This document shows positions 13,427-25,800 of a stretch of DNA of 64,000 nucleotides, in pieces (within the stretch, counting starts at the first letter, position 1; every line of letters starts with the position of its first letter). The translations under genes were made by a program, and so were the position numbers. The stretch spans positions 4,088,849 through 4,152,848 of the forward strand of contig CM024176.1 in the NCBI GenBank assembly GCA_013433145.1, read 5' to 3'. The stretch comes from Ascaris suum (taxonomy: Eukaryota > Nematoda > Chromadorea > Rhabditida > Ascarididae). The notes beneath the pieces were generated by a model. It did not search any database. It worked only from the letters and a program-made list of their open reading frames with translations, and had not been told where the DNA came from.

Positions 13427-14513
13427 GCATCATCTGAAATACAAATTTATGGGGCATCATGCGACGTTTGGATATTGCAAGGTGTCAGCGAGGGCGATCC
13501 TATCGTTGTCCATTTTCGAGCCCTTTTAGTCCCCTTAGATCATGTGGTTCGTAAGGGTTAGATCAACTTTGCCCGGACGGCAGTTTCGCAGGGAAAACTT
13601 GGTGGTAGACGTGCTGAGGATATGGCTAAAGGTATGTGGCGTTTCCCTTTTTCTCCATGCTCCCTTCCCCCTCCCCCCCCCCCCCCTCGGCAATATTTCC
13701 GAAATATTACAGATGAGTTATTGGCCTCGCTGGCCCGATGGCAACTCTGGTGGTCGGTTCTTTTGGGGGCGTGTTGCGACCCACCAGATGAGCCACTGCC
13801 CTTACGAGAAAAACAGTCTGATGGTATACCTTAACCCATATCTATCGTTTCCGATCTCTTCTCTGATGCTATATGATTGAATAAATGCATACTTTTTGGC
13901 TTAATGGGAGATTTTAACATCGAAATTGTTGTGATCAGGTCGATTGAAATTGTTATATCTACCTGCTTTAGATGAACGCTATAAAATCGTTTGCCTGTTG
14001 TAAAATCTAAACATCACGCCGGGTATTATTCTTAATGCGAAATCGCTATAAAACCTTTTACAATTACACTTCTTCGAATGTATGTTCCGTTTCAGTTATT
14101 TCTGCTATAAAAGGAAGTAGGTCTGGAGCGTATTACGAATGGATATTGCGCTCAGATTATGAGGATTTGAATTTTCTTTTCCATTTCTAACATTTCCAGA
14201 CAAAATCTACATTGCTCGTATTTCCCTGCAATGATGTAAGCATACATTAGTTGTTGCCGTGACGTTGACATCATCTCTAAGCCGCCTTTATATTGACGAG
14301 GATTTGCTTGGATGTAGGGATTTGCAATGGAAGCTATTCTTACGAATTCTCGACCAGATTTTGCAAAAATTTCAACAAATAGACTACGCTAGCGCTCCAG
14401 CAATCAATTCTCATGCGTTCATTCAAATCTTCAGTAAACGCCGCATTGTTAGACTATGCAGCGCTGTAGCCTATGTTGAGCAGCAGCACTGTAGCCTATT
14501 GGCAGTGATTTAG
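13427..14513 (+). CDS. Candidate four-exon gene segment, hypothetical
   Basis: Exons are 13427-13481 (acceptor CTTTGCAG, donor GCAAG|GTGTCA), 13584-13631 (acceptor GACGGCAG, donor CTAAAG|GTATGTGG), 13713-13823 (acceptor AATATTACAG, donor GATG|GTATAC) and 14251-14513 (acceptor CATACATTAG, ending at TAG 14511-14513). All three introns are phase 1 and the frame stays open throughout. The third exon has a Trp/Leu-rich stretch followed by DPPDEPLPLREK. The fourth has a helical-looking segment (DLQWKLFLRILDQILQKF). No known family is recognised. The exon 3 to 4 join and the 87-codon last frame are the best evidence. The intron before exon 3 carries a 14-nt C run. Confidence 0.35.
13673..13686. repeat. 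C14 homopolymer
   Basis: A C run in the pyrimidine tract of the presumed intron 13632-13712. Confidence 0.95.
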
Positions 14514-15502
14514 TTAAGGCGCAATGGATATCGGTATTATTTTATTGTAACACTTTGATATTATTCGTTCGGTGTTTTCAGTAACACTTCCACCTAGGCA
14601 GTGACGTGTCAGGGCTCATGCATCAATGCAATTTTTTCAATTATATTACCGCATTGATCGCTTCGGTTATTATGTCGACTGAATTACTGATGCTTTACAA
14701 TGATATTTGTTGTTGAAGTTTAGTGCAGCGGAGCAAGAATATAAAATATTTCTTCGGAAGGATGTCGTCCAACTGAGTAGTACTGCAGCTTCAGCTATTC
14801 GAAATTCCGGCTTCTAGAATGATCACTCAGTGATGTATTCCTTATAAACTGTGCAGGTTTCCTCTTCGATCCAATTAGCCGCTGCGGTATTATTATTAGG
14901 GGATTGGTTGTGTATGCGAAAGCGGCAGCTAATAAATGTTGTTGACCTTATTCATTTATAGCTAGTGAAGAAAGCAACGAAACGGTGTGCTATCACGCAT
15001 GCATACGCCGACCGCCCGTCAAAGCACACACGCACAGTCATCCATCCGCACATACATATATGTGTACCCCTCGCCCCTTCATATTATTGCCTTTATGTGC
15101 TTGTGGACTGATGTCCAGTCTGGGATGGTCTCCACTGCGGTGCGCTCCGCTCCGTTTCACGATGCCATTTGCAATTTTCGCTCCATTATGTACGCCAACG
15201 ATGAACAAGCGCTTTTGTGCTGTTGTTATTAGTTGTTGCCATTCTGCGGTGTTGTTTGTCCGGGCTGCCTTGTGTTGCATTTCCACAACTAATGCCGAAA
15301 CCGCATTTTACTTGAATTTGCGATTGAACTGGATGCATACGAGGAGCGAAGTCTGCATTCGTAACAGCGTCAATTATCACATGAAGTGTGCTTTGTGTTC
15401 TCATACAGTTGGATGTTGAGCACGGATGGCACGCAACAGACACGTATGTTTTTATGCGTGCACTTTAGAACATGGGCTTTATCAATCACCTACATTTATC
15501 AT

Positions 15503-15604
<102 letters not shown>

Positions 15605-15679
15605 GGTACACATGAGGTGTACATATGGTATATATGTCATGGTATATGTCATGGTATATACGGCATTTATCATGGTATA

Positions 15680-15683
<4 letters not shown>

Positions 15684-15751
<68 letters not shown>
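15684..15751. repeat. (AT)n microsatellite, 68 bp
   Basis: A second pure AT array next to the 15505 array. Long Tyr-Ile frames across it are artefacts. Confidence 0.97.
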
Positions 15752-15753
<2 letters not shown>

Positions 15754-16420
15754 GCAATTAGACTGCGTGAATTATCACACGAATTTTTTGAAAACAAGTT
15801 ATTCTCTTGTTTCGCACTAATTGCCGTGATTGTTTCGTGGCACGTTCCTTCCATTTTACGGCAACTATGCCAGAGATTCTTTGCAATAATCAAAGTTGTC
15901 AGCGATTTTAAAAGTTCATAAGTTTTCCGCAAATTTGCTATTGGCATTGTCGGCCCTCATTTCTAAGCAAAAATGTGACGAATTCCTCGAGAATTAAACC
16001 TGCATGTTAACTTCTCAATAAATATGCCCCTTGATCACATCTTTTGCGGTTATTTCATACACCTTCTCCTGCACTGTTTTGATAGTCCATGTGGCTGGGT
16101 TGCACTTCTTGAATGGCTCGTCTGTGTTAGTTACTTTTCTCACTAAGATAATTTCCGGCTTGCTGTGCAAGCAAAAGAAATCCCGACGAGCATTCCACGA
16201 CATTTTGATTGTGCCAACTGAAGTGCTTAGAAATCCGCAAGCAGCACACCCACAAACGTTGCCGCTTTTTTCACAAATAACTTAACGCCGCTGGAAGTTC
16301 GCCATATTAGGTGCTATCTCCGTATTTATCGCCTTCGATAGTGGTTCCATAATAAATCGTTCTTGCAACTTTCGTTTCTCTCTGCAATATTTTCAATCCT
16401 TTCTTACTGATGTATACAGG

Positions 16421-16625
16421 CTTCTTTGTGTTTCAATTTTTGGAAAGAGCCGTTTATCGTTTCAACTCCTCCACCTTCCATTTCTCGCACTAAGAGTTCT
16501 ATGAGCTTCACTTCAAAAGAACTCTCTCGCTCTGTCCACGACCGACAAAGTTTCCTCTCCTTCCCTTCCTTTGACCACATATTGCACAAAGTTCCAAAGA
16601 GAAATTTTTCTTCTACATCTATTTA
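16421..16625 (+). CDS. Weak candidate exon, Ser-rich
   Basis: The acceptor is GATGTATACAG and the frame stays open for 67 codons to TAA. The product is Ser/Phe/Lys-rich with no recognised domain. The opposite strand is open over the same interval, so either or neither may be real. Confidence 0.18.
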
Positions 16626-16941
16626 AACGACTATTAGAGTTCAACAAACGATTTAGCATGTATTTTATTAATTATGGGTGCTTCCACAAGTGTGTACTCG
16701 TTTAGCTCATTATGACAGCATGCTGCTTACGCATATTTGGGTGGATCTGTGTTCGCCTATCTAATAGTTTCAACTTGACAACAGCTGAAGTTAGGATTTC
16801 GTTGTGTGCGCCTCTTTTACCACTTTTTCGATTTAATTCATTGACTCAAAATTCTAAGCGCTAAAAAGACGTCAAAAAATTTAAAGACACCAAAAAATTC
16901 GCATGTTTTTCAATAGTCTGATTTTCATTTTTCATCGACAG

Positions 16942-17578
16942 TTTGTCGAAACGTATCTTATGAGAAACATTTATACGACTAGTCAAATGGGCCGAGAACT
17001 GAATTGCATTTTTCCGTATGTTGCATTATTTGTAGGTAATTCAGGAAATTCCTTCGTCAGGTGAGAAGAGTGCAAATGCGTCTCATATCGTGCCAGCACC
17101 ATCTTGCACCCCTCTCCCTCTCCCTCCTCTCCTTCCGCTTCTTTGTTGATCATCAGTGTTTTTTGAGTTCGGTTTTTCGACATTTACATTATTCCTAAAT
17201 AGCGTTCCAGCGAACACTGAATTCCGATTTCAAATTCAAAGCGCCTGCGGGCAATGTGTTTCTGATGTGCTTATGCGCACTTTTTCGTCAGAAGACGATG
17301 CATTGAAGCAGCGCTATGTGAAATGCTTAACGAGCGATTCTTACGTAGTCATTTTGCAAGCGAATCAAGACAAGCATCCGGCCATAGGCATCTTGTGTGA
17401 TGTTTTTCACTCTTGCCCATGGCTCGTCTACTCAGCTTTCACTAAATTCCTTGTTAAATTCTCTTTTCCATCCAACTATATCAAGTAAGATACCTCATCG
17501 TTCAACACAGATTTCAATTTTTAAAATTTGAAATACAGGACTTCCACTCAAAGCGTTTTTTTCGTCACTAGTTTTTGA
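16942..17578 (+). CDS. Candidate three-exon gene end, hypothetical
   Basis: Exons are 16942-17060 (acceptor TTCATCGACAG, donor TCGTCAG|GTGAGA), 17203-17484 (acceptor CTAAATAG, donor ATATCAA|GTAAGA) and 17539-17578 (acceptor GAAATACAG, stop TGA 17576-17578). Phases 2 and 2 agree. The middle exon has 93 full codons, and its frame meets a stop immediately after a strong donor, as expected of a true exon. The product has mixed polar and hydrophobic content with several cysteines. No family is recognised. Upstream exons are not identified; the first exon shown must be entered in phase 0. Confidence 0.38.
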
Positions 17579-20500
17579 GTGTGGCTTCTGAATATAATCA
17601 TCTACCAAAGTATCGCTCTCATTATATTTTCTCAAATTGCTTACTCTCGAGTCCAGTATTCACGCTGAATTTCGTTTTATGCAAATTGAGGCAGTGAAAC
17701 TGAATCAATTTTTGTGTCGTAAATCGTTGTGTTAAGATTTCCGTGCTGTATCCCCTTTATTCTTCCGGATCAACGTCTTTACTTTTAACCGAGTAAATTA
17801 GCAGCTTAATAGCAATATCCGTTGACGAGTTTCCGATATGATGTCAAAGATCAACGGAAGGGTGGTGTAAATTGCAATGGCTTCAGAGAACATTTCAACG
17901 TATAATTTTCGGCCGTAGTTTGCTTTTTTTGTTTGATGAGGAAGGCGGCTGTTGTGCGAAGCACGCTTCGCTATGCACACGACATAAGGCGGCTGCTATT
18001 CGCACATTTATGCGTTTTTGTGACGTTTGTGCTCTGGCCTGCAATCCCCTGCCTTAAGGCCTAGTGAATGCATTTTCCTAGAGTTGACGAAGCGAGCGAT
18101 TTACAGTGCGGCTCAGTGTTGGCTTCAGCCTCAATTCGGCACTCATCTCATACTTATTTACACTTGAAAATTTTGCTATAGACATTTAGATCACCTCAAC
18201 CGATCTTCTGCTTGTAATGTTCCTTTTCGTTTCAAAAAAACTCGTATAACTGATTAGCGGCAAGTGAATTTGGATTAGGTTGTTGACTTTGCTCCCTCTC
18301 GTCCTTAAAAACCTCGTAATCAAGGAAATAGCACCGTCGGAAGCAAACGCGCTCAAATTGAGAGCTGAGTTTCATTTTTTTTCAACCTTTGTTTGCGATG
18401 ATTGGTTCACTTAAATTCTTGATCCTGTAAAAGACTTTCTTTATTCTTTTTGGAAAAACAGGTGATGGAGAAGAATGTCAAGAAGGGTGATACGGTATAG
18501 TTTTTTTTGCGTTTGCGATTATTGAAGCACCGATCGCATATACGTCAACAATTCTTGGGGATTGTATACCGTTAAAATACAATTCAAGCTTAAAATCTAT
18601 CAATCTTTCAGACAGAAAAGGCGCCTACAATTGTCTGCCAATATATTCGGTGAGCTCCACAAAGTTGCAGGATTGAGTTTACCTACAGTGCTAAATGCCA
18701 AAAATAGCGTCGGAACATTTCCAGTTTTAACTGTTGAGGTGGAAATTATTTGGGCATACGTGTTGAACTGATTAAGTTCTGTCGTCAGAACTAGAGATTC
18801 TATAATATGTCGATTGATCGATTTGCCACATCAAATTTTACTGAATGAGTTCTTCGAGGTCAACGGTGCTATTTTCTATGGCATTGCCTTAGAAATCTAA
18901 ACAAACGGAAGTTGTACGTTTATTAACAGTCATTCAATTTCATAGTTTCATGGTTGCTGAAAAGTGGCTGTAGGCAGTGCACTGGATGGATGAACCGACA
19001 CATATGAAGGCTACGAATGAAATATGTTTCGAAGTCGTAATATATAAACTCATTAAGTATTTTTTAAACGTGTTCTCTATTGTTTCATTGGCCTTCTAAT
19101 TTAATGGCTCATTGGTCGCTGTTTTTTTTACTTGGTATGTTTGACTATTCTTTTGCTACTGACCTTATCTCATAGAATATCGTTGTGTTATCGATGAATC
19201 CTTGAAAAGGGGAAGAGGAGGTCTGCTGAAGTTTCCATCAATTTTTTTCGTTTGGAGGGGGGAGGGGGATAACTCATCAATGACCACTGCATGCCTGTTT
19301 ATGCTTTCGATACTATCGTTTTTGAATTAGCATTAGCATTACAATCGTTGCATGTCTGCAGACGGAGGGTTGGGTGCGTGAGTGTTGCTGCCAGCTGTCA
19401 GAGCGGCATTATAAGGCGCGGGCGGAAGCACATCAATGTTCATGTGCGCTGATAGCGTCACCTCGCTCACGCTTAATTTCTATTATTGCCTTCATATTTA
19501 TCAGTCGATATCTATCAATGCTGTTCATGACATCTGATCAAGCTTGAAATTTGCTTATTGTGTGAATATCATATCAACCTTCTTGTAGCAGCTTGCTGAT
19601 CATAGCTGACTTCTGACAAGGTCGGCCAGTGATGTGCTAAGTGGAGTACAGGAAATGGGAACACTTTAAAACACAGATTATGGCCGCAGGTTGCGTTCGA
19701 GGATTTATATTAATCTTATTTGGTCTCTTACTGTGGTCACTTTCAGGGTACTTAAAGATGGAAAGGATTAAGAAGGATGAAAATACGAATAATTGATCAA
19801 AACGCAGGCATGTTTAATTTCGACTATAAATCATATTGTTGGGATGTCTTCGAAAATAGTAACTGCGCTCGAATGAGATTATGTCTTGAATAGAAGCGTT
19901 GTTTTTTAAATATAAAGATGCATGTGGATGCCACAGAAAATGAAGTCTGTCGGCTTCTATATGAGCAAAAACGATATTTTAATGCGATTTATTCTTTCTT
20001 TCCTTGCCAAGCCATCTCTAATTGAAAATGAAACGTGCATCATGATTTCTTTCGTGGGTACTTACATAATAGAGTTCATTTGCATAACTTCAACTTTTTC
20101 GAATAAAACAACTCCTGAGGAGAAGAGGTTCTCCATATTGCTATAATCGTCCAGCGCATCACTGATGCAATAAGTTGTCTTTCCGTTATCAGTTCCTTTC
20201 TTATCACTGTTTATTTTATTTGTATAAGATATCAGTCGACTTCTGCTATTTGGTTTGGTTCAGTCGTTCTCGTGGGAATTTCTCATTTCAGGTCGATGCG
20301 GAACATCGCAACATCCATCGCCTAAGTAAAGCTTTAATTTTCTTGCAAAGAGGAAGTAACGCCGCTGATTCTTTCCTCTCTCTTCCTCCAGCTTCTTTGT
20401 TCAGTCTGTTCATTTAGCCCATTTCCCGATGCTATTATATGATTTCTCCCTTCCCTCCTCCTTGTCCCCTTCATTCTGCCGCGTTAACGCTTCATTATGT

Positions 20501-21929
20501 CAATACAAACGATGCACATAACTGACCATAGGATGTCCATTTCATCCCTCATTCGTTTATTTGCAACTAATCAAACTCTGCAATCGTTTCACTAATTTGC
20601 ATTTGTCGCAAATTAAAATACTCTTTAGTCATTTTACAGGTAATTTGCGTTAAACGACAGTAAATAATTCAACACATTTCAGCGTCACGCATTTTCCCCA
20701 TTTTGAAGTGAATATAAAGCAAGATTTTGTTTGTTTCAATTGTCGAAGCATAGAAAATAGCTGAAACACCTTCTGTGGAAATTGCAATGAACTGTCTTGT
20801 TGCATTGCTCTGCAAAATTTTCGTTACTATATCAATTGCACTAAACATCTTCATACTACTAGGAAAGATAACAGCGTCATGCAGCATTGTAATACTTTTG
20901 TTGACTGAAACTTAACGAAGCTAATCGTTGACCCGTTTCTTTGACAACTGCGCGTTTTGCTCTGTTTGCAGCTTTCGCATGGTCAGTGGCGTTTCGCTTT
21001 GCTGAAGAATTAAAAGGTGCACTGATAATTTTCGAAACAAGCTTTATTCATGTGCATATATGCTTACAACGGTTTTTATCTTCATCACTCTTGGTTCCTC
21101 TGGTTGTTTTATAAGTATGGTTAACAACCGGTCGTAAATATTGAAGGTTTTACTTATTTATTTCTAGGTTAATGCCTAGAAATTAAATGGATGAGGATAC
21201 GGATGAAAGAGAAGAAATCTTCCATCCCTCCTCTTTTTTGCATTTTCCGGCAATCGAATGCCGATGTGCGTCGAAACAACATCACAAAGCACACGCGTGG
21301 AAATTTACAATAGGGGAAAAAAACAACTTTCCCGAATAGCTGAAATATTTACTGTCAATATGAACGCATACTAGTAGACGGTATTCGTCTTGTTTGCATT
21401 CCCGAACATCCCTTTCTGCGGAGCGTCTCTTTCTGTTTTTTATTTGCTATCATGACATAACTTTTTTTTTCGTCTAACCACAATCGTCAGTGCGCTTTTG
21501 CTGTAGTCATTGTTTTTTCGAGGAAAGCAATTTCGAACCATTCGTTTATTGAGTTCATTTTGATTAATTTCTTTCCTAGTTTTGTGAAAAAAAACTAAGT
21601 TTATTCTCCTATTCTCATACAATTTATCTGTGATTTCCAATGTCGAATGCAGCCGTTCAATTTGAATGAAATTGAGTTTTCTAATTCAGGTTAGCGCTTA
21701 TTATCGCATCAATTCAGGTGTTAATATTTCCTTGGAATTACTTTATTTTATCCCATTGATTAATTGTCTGAAATTTTTTTTTCTTTGATAAAATTTTGAG
21801 GTATCTACGAAGTCAAATTTTTATTAATTCAACCTGCATTATTTATTAAGTTGAGCCCATGTTGTTTTTTAACTTTTATCTTCTTCGGTGTAACAGATTG
21901 ATTCCCAAAGCAGTTTACGTTTCTTTGAC
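17579..21929. other. AT-rich stretch with no recognisable gene
   Basis: Only short unrelated frames were seen. A GGAGGGGGGAGGGGG purine cluster lies near 19254-19268. I see no repeats of note or RNA genes. Confidence 0.45.
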
Positions 21930-22273
21930 ACATTGTTCTCCTTAACGCAGCTGTTCGTAATTCGGCACATTTACTGGTTGAGGTATGTGAAGCTGACAGC
22001 ACGGGGAAGACAAAGTGTTACGGGACTGCCGCTCAGCGGGGAAGTCGACGGCTAGAAGCGCTGAGGTACTTTATCACCCTACGTCCACATCATTCATTCG
22101 AGGCGTCGTTGTTTCGCCGTATGATAGCAATGAGAGATTCGTCTTCAAGTGGAACCGTGGTCGGTTGGCTAATCACTTATGTGCTGTTGTCTCCAAAATA
22201 CTGTTTCAGCGGGGGGTGAGGGCACATTTGAAGTTAAGGTCATATTTGGAGCATTTCCAAGCGGGTGGTAGCG
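21930..22273 (+). CDS. Candidate coding region, frame unresolved
   Basis: This GC-richer block has two long overlapping open frames. One, from about 21930 to 22222, lacks any ATG before its last third, as an internal exon would; it follows acceptor CTTAACGCAG (ending 21950) and has possible donors GTTGAG|GTATGTG at 21983 and GCTGAG|GTACTT near 22062. The other runs from about 21997 to the donor TAGCG|GTGAGTG near 22274 and encodes an Arg/Val/Ser-rich product. At most one is likely to be coding. No family is recognised. Confidence 0.25.
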
Positions 22274-22376
22274 GTGAGTGACATTATTTTTATATTTTCT
22301 TTCTCCCTCTCTCTCACTCATTCAACATTTTGTTTTCAAAAAGAAACAGAAAATTGTTTTGTTAATATTATCGATA

Positions 22377-22814
22377 ATGGAACTGAGTGCATTTTATCTC
22401 ATTCGCTTGCAGCGCCCTTTGCTAGTGTTTTTTCCCTATTTTCCATGCATAGGCCGATTTAGAAGCAATAAAACATTTCAACCGCATAAAAGCATATATC
22501 TCCTCTTTCGATTTATCCAAGAATCATGCCTAATAAAGAAAATCTTTAAATCAATTTGCTGGAAGAGGTGCAATTTTATATTGGCACCCGATAAAACGTT
22601 TCGAGTGTTAACGTATGCTTTAAGGTGTGGATTATTGCCGCATATGATTGCTCGTTGCCTCGTATTGAATTCACTTCTTACTAAATTCACAACTAAGTAC
22701 CGGCAAAGATTTCACATCTTTAGAGCATTAGAGTTAGCTCGTTGTTACATTCGTCGTTGCTACTCAAAGAGAATGAATATGTTGAGCGATAACATTAAAG
22801 GCTATTGGTTGTAA
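22377..22814 (+). CDS. Hypothetical basic, Cys-rich ORF (about 145 aa)
   Basis: This is one of the longest ATG-initiated frames in the window. The product is basic and rich in Leu, Phe, Arg, Lys and Cys. It starts about 100 nt after a strong donor, so it could be intronic. No domain is recognised, and the Phe/Ile/Leu bias suits chance translation of T-rich DNA. Confidence 0.2.
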   Translation: MELSAFYLIRLQRPLLVFFPYFPCIGRFRSNKTFQPHKSIYLLFRFIQESCLIKKIFKSICWKRCNFILAPDKTFRVLTYALRCGLLPHMIARCLVLNSLLTKFTTKYRQRFHIFRALELARCYIRRCYSKRMNMLSDNIKGYWL

Positions 22815-25800
22815 TTGAGTGATAACAGTAATCATCACATAGCACCTATGTATCGCACTCAGCATTCTCATACTGCATCTATTTGATAATATTTTTGCTG
22901 CTGTTTAATATTTTTTGCCTATATTTCACTATTTGAATGCCGTTAGAAATGCATAGATATAGCCGCTTTAAATAGACTATTGTTCATTGCTTAACAGATC
23001 AACTGTCTTTGAGATCTTCATTGGTTACTTCCTCGAGAAAAATTGCCGAATTTATATTTTAATTGTATTTCATTCGCTTAGCCCAAAAAGTAAACTCAGT
23101 TCTGATAAAAAAGAGTCTAAAAATTGCCATCTACTCAAATTATGAAACCAACTAAGTAAACCAAGGGAAATGCGATCTCAATTTTGAAAGGTTTTTCGAA
23201 AAAAACATAGTGGTAATAAACTATAAATGAGCGTAGTGCATAAAGTGTGGAAGTGAATAAACTGAAATATTAAGAAATAAGCAGAAATTATCGGGAGTCA
23301 ATTTTCCGTCAAACGTTATTCATTAGTGAAAATTTAATTTCAACGCGATTTTCATCCTTATTTGAGGCATTTGTTTGGAGTATATCGCTCTCTTGTGAGT
23401 TAATGGGAAACCTCACAATATAATTGGTAGGTTGTATCGATAATTTCCGTTTTCTCGGCTTTATATCATTAGTGAACAAGAAAGAAAGAAAGAGAGACGA
23501 AGCAAAGAGCTTTGCCGTTGATCAAAGAGCAACTAGCTGACGCCCGTTCGAGTGTTTGCTTCTGATCGCTTCGAAAGGCGTGCTAAACAATGTTCGTTGA
23601 TTGCTCGTGACACACGCTCGTTCTCCAAGCAAGAGCATCATTTTATTTACGACGGTGTACTTACTTGTACTCTACAGTTGTCTTTCTATACCAGCAAGCA
23701 ATCGGCGATCAGTGCTCAGCTTTGCCTTTAGAGGATGGCAACGGCCCTTCCGGCAGTGATATTCGCACACTTCGCTATTCACTCGCTCCGTTTCTATTAA
23801 TCTTTTCACTTTCTAAGTCAAACAAATCTACCTTATTAAACGATATATGTTAGTTATCCTCAATGCAGCATGTCCTCATTCTCACCTCTCTTACCTCTCT
23901 CATTTATTCAAGAGAATATCGAGTGCCACTTTTTTCTGGAATTGAATTTTTTTCCACCTTGTTTCATGTTCTATAGCTGGTTTTACTAAGGATTTCTCCT
24001 CTTTCACCATCACTTTCTATGCATTTATTTCTCTGTAAGCGAAACAACTTGCTGCATTGTTTTTCTTTATCGCTAATCCGTTTCAAAACTCTCATACAAA
24101 AATGCAGTATTGACGTGTTTTTCATTCAGAAATAGTGAGCGTAGTGAACTGTTGTGCGCTGCAATGGCGTAACGCACAACCTCGTTGGGTGCGTAGAACC
24201 AGCTGTTCACTCGATGTAACTTAACTTACCGCCCCCTTTTGCGTAAGCATTTAGGAAGCAGAAACCGATTCGCTTTTGCCGTCGATTCGATTGAGCGTAT
24301 TTCCCCTTTCACTCTTTCCCCACTCACCGCTACCGTGTATGATCTGAAATGACCAACAGTTCAGTGACAATTTCTTCCCTCTTTTCCCCATTTCGTCGTG
24401 CTGTTGTTCATCGTTTCAGTATATGCCAGAAATGCGCTGCCCTCTTTGTTTTCTTCTTACTGTGTATCTCATATGCGCATTGTTATGGCTTTTTCTATTG
24501 TTCACTTCCCCTTTATCAATAGTAAATTTCATAATGGGCTTACGAAACACAATAGAATTTATTATAGCTGAGTATGAGATAACTTACTCAGTATGAATCC
24601 TCGCAAACAGTATGAAGGGACACATCTGTTGATTCAAAGAACAAAGATCAACCTATTTTTGATGTATATCAAGTTGGTTTTTGAAGTTCTTTGTTTCCAT
24701 TACTTTTCTGGGGTCTATATTTTTTTAAAACAATTGGAACCTTAGCATCATAGCCTTATAGAGAAGTACAATATCTATCTATGCAAGCAAACCGTTGGCT
24801 ACAAAAAAAGAGATGGCACGATTTGCACTTTCTAATTCTGCTAACTCGACCAACGAACTGCATTATTTGCCAACAACGAATAAATGCTGTGCAACAGCTT
24901 ATTCATACTTCAACTAATCGAATCGCTATTGCAAATATGCTAAACAGATTCGTTTTTTTCTTTGCCTGCTAATAGGCTACAAGATTACGCAGGTTTTCTC
25001 GGTATCTTCAAGTGGCTATAATTGCTTTCGAAAATAATGGATCACCTTGGTTGTGGATATAAAGAATCATCCAGTAGCGCATCCTTATCATTCCAGCGAA
25101 TTTCCCAGTTCTCTATTGCAGTGGTTTTCGAACTGGATCTCGACAAAGAGACGCATACATACGTAGGTGCTCACATGCTGTCGCTAAAGTTTCTGATGTG
25201 TAAATTGGCGAGAAGACATCGTCGTTGAGCAGCGATGGATTAACTCAGCTGAAACGATGTGAAATCGTATTTTGCATTACCTCACGCGTTTCCATCTCAA
25301 TAGACTGCTAGCATTATTGTCATCCTTTTTATACAGTTTATAAATTTGCTTTCTTGAAGTGCATCATGAAGACACCGTGTCCACGTCTCTTGATGTGCAT
25401 ACAACTACCTTCTCTCCGTCTATCATTACAGTTGCTTGCATTCACTAATCATTGAAGCTAGACGTGAGTTTTGCTGACTATGATTTACTTGATAGGACGA
25501 GCCTTTATGTCTCATCATAAATACGGCAAAAAACTCTATGCAGAAAAATTTCATGCGTTTTAAGCCGCTCGTTTTTATTTGTTTTATACTATTTGGGTCG
25601 CAGAATTGCGCTTTCTTAATCGGTATGTGTGGACATCGAAAATCGTGCTATAAAAAGGTTAAAATGTAAATGGCTTCTTTCGAATGTTCACTAGTTGCTG
25701 GTAATTTGCAACATTAGGAGGCGTCTTAATTTTCATAATTTGCCGTTGTGACACATATCGGTAAATTTATTTATTCTCTTTGTCGATTTTTATTTTACTG

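Noticed and set aside
13482..13583. Longer version of the first exon of the 13.4-kb candidate, ending at 13550
   Set aside because: It keeps phase but leaves a 33-nt intron, which is too short to be likely; the donor at 13482 gives a 102-nt intron.
14200..14234. Mini-exon after CATTTCCAG
   Set aside because: It is phase-compatible but ends at once in a stop, while 14251-14513 gives a longer in-phase continuation.
22278..22376. GTG-initiated extension giving a 178-aa frame
   Set aside because: The extension translates a T-rich tract just after a donor and begins with a non-ATG codon, which is not credible for an animal gene.
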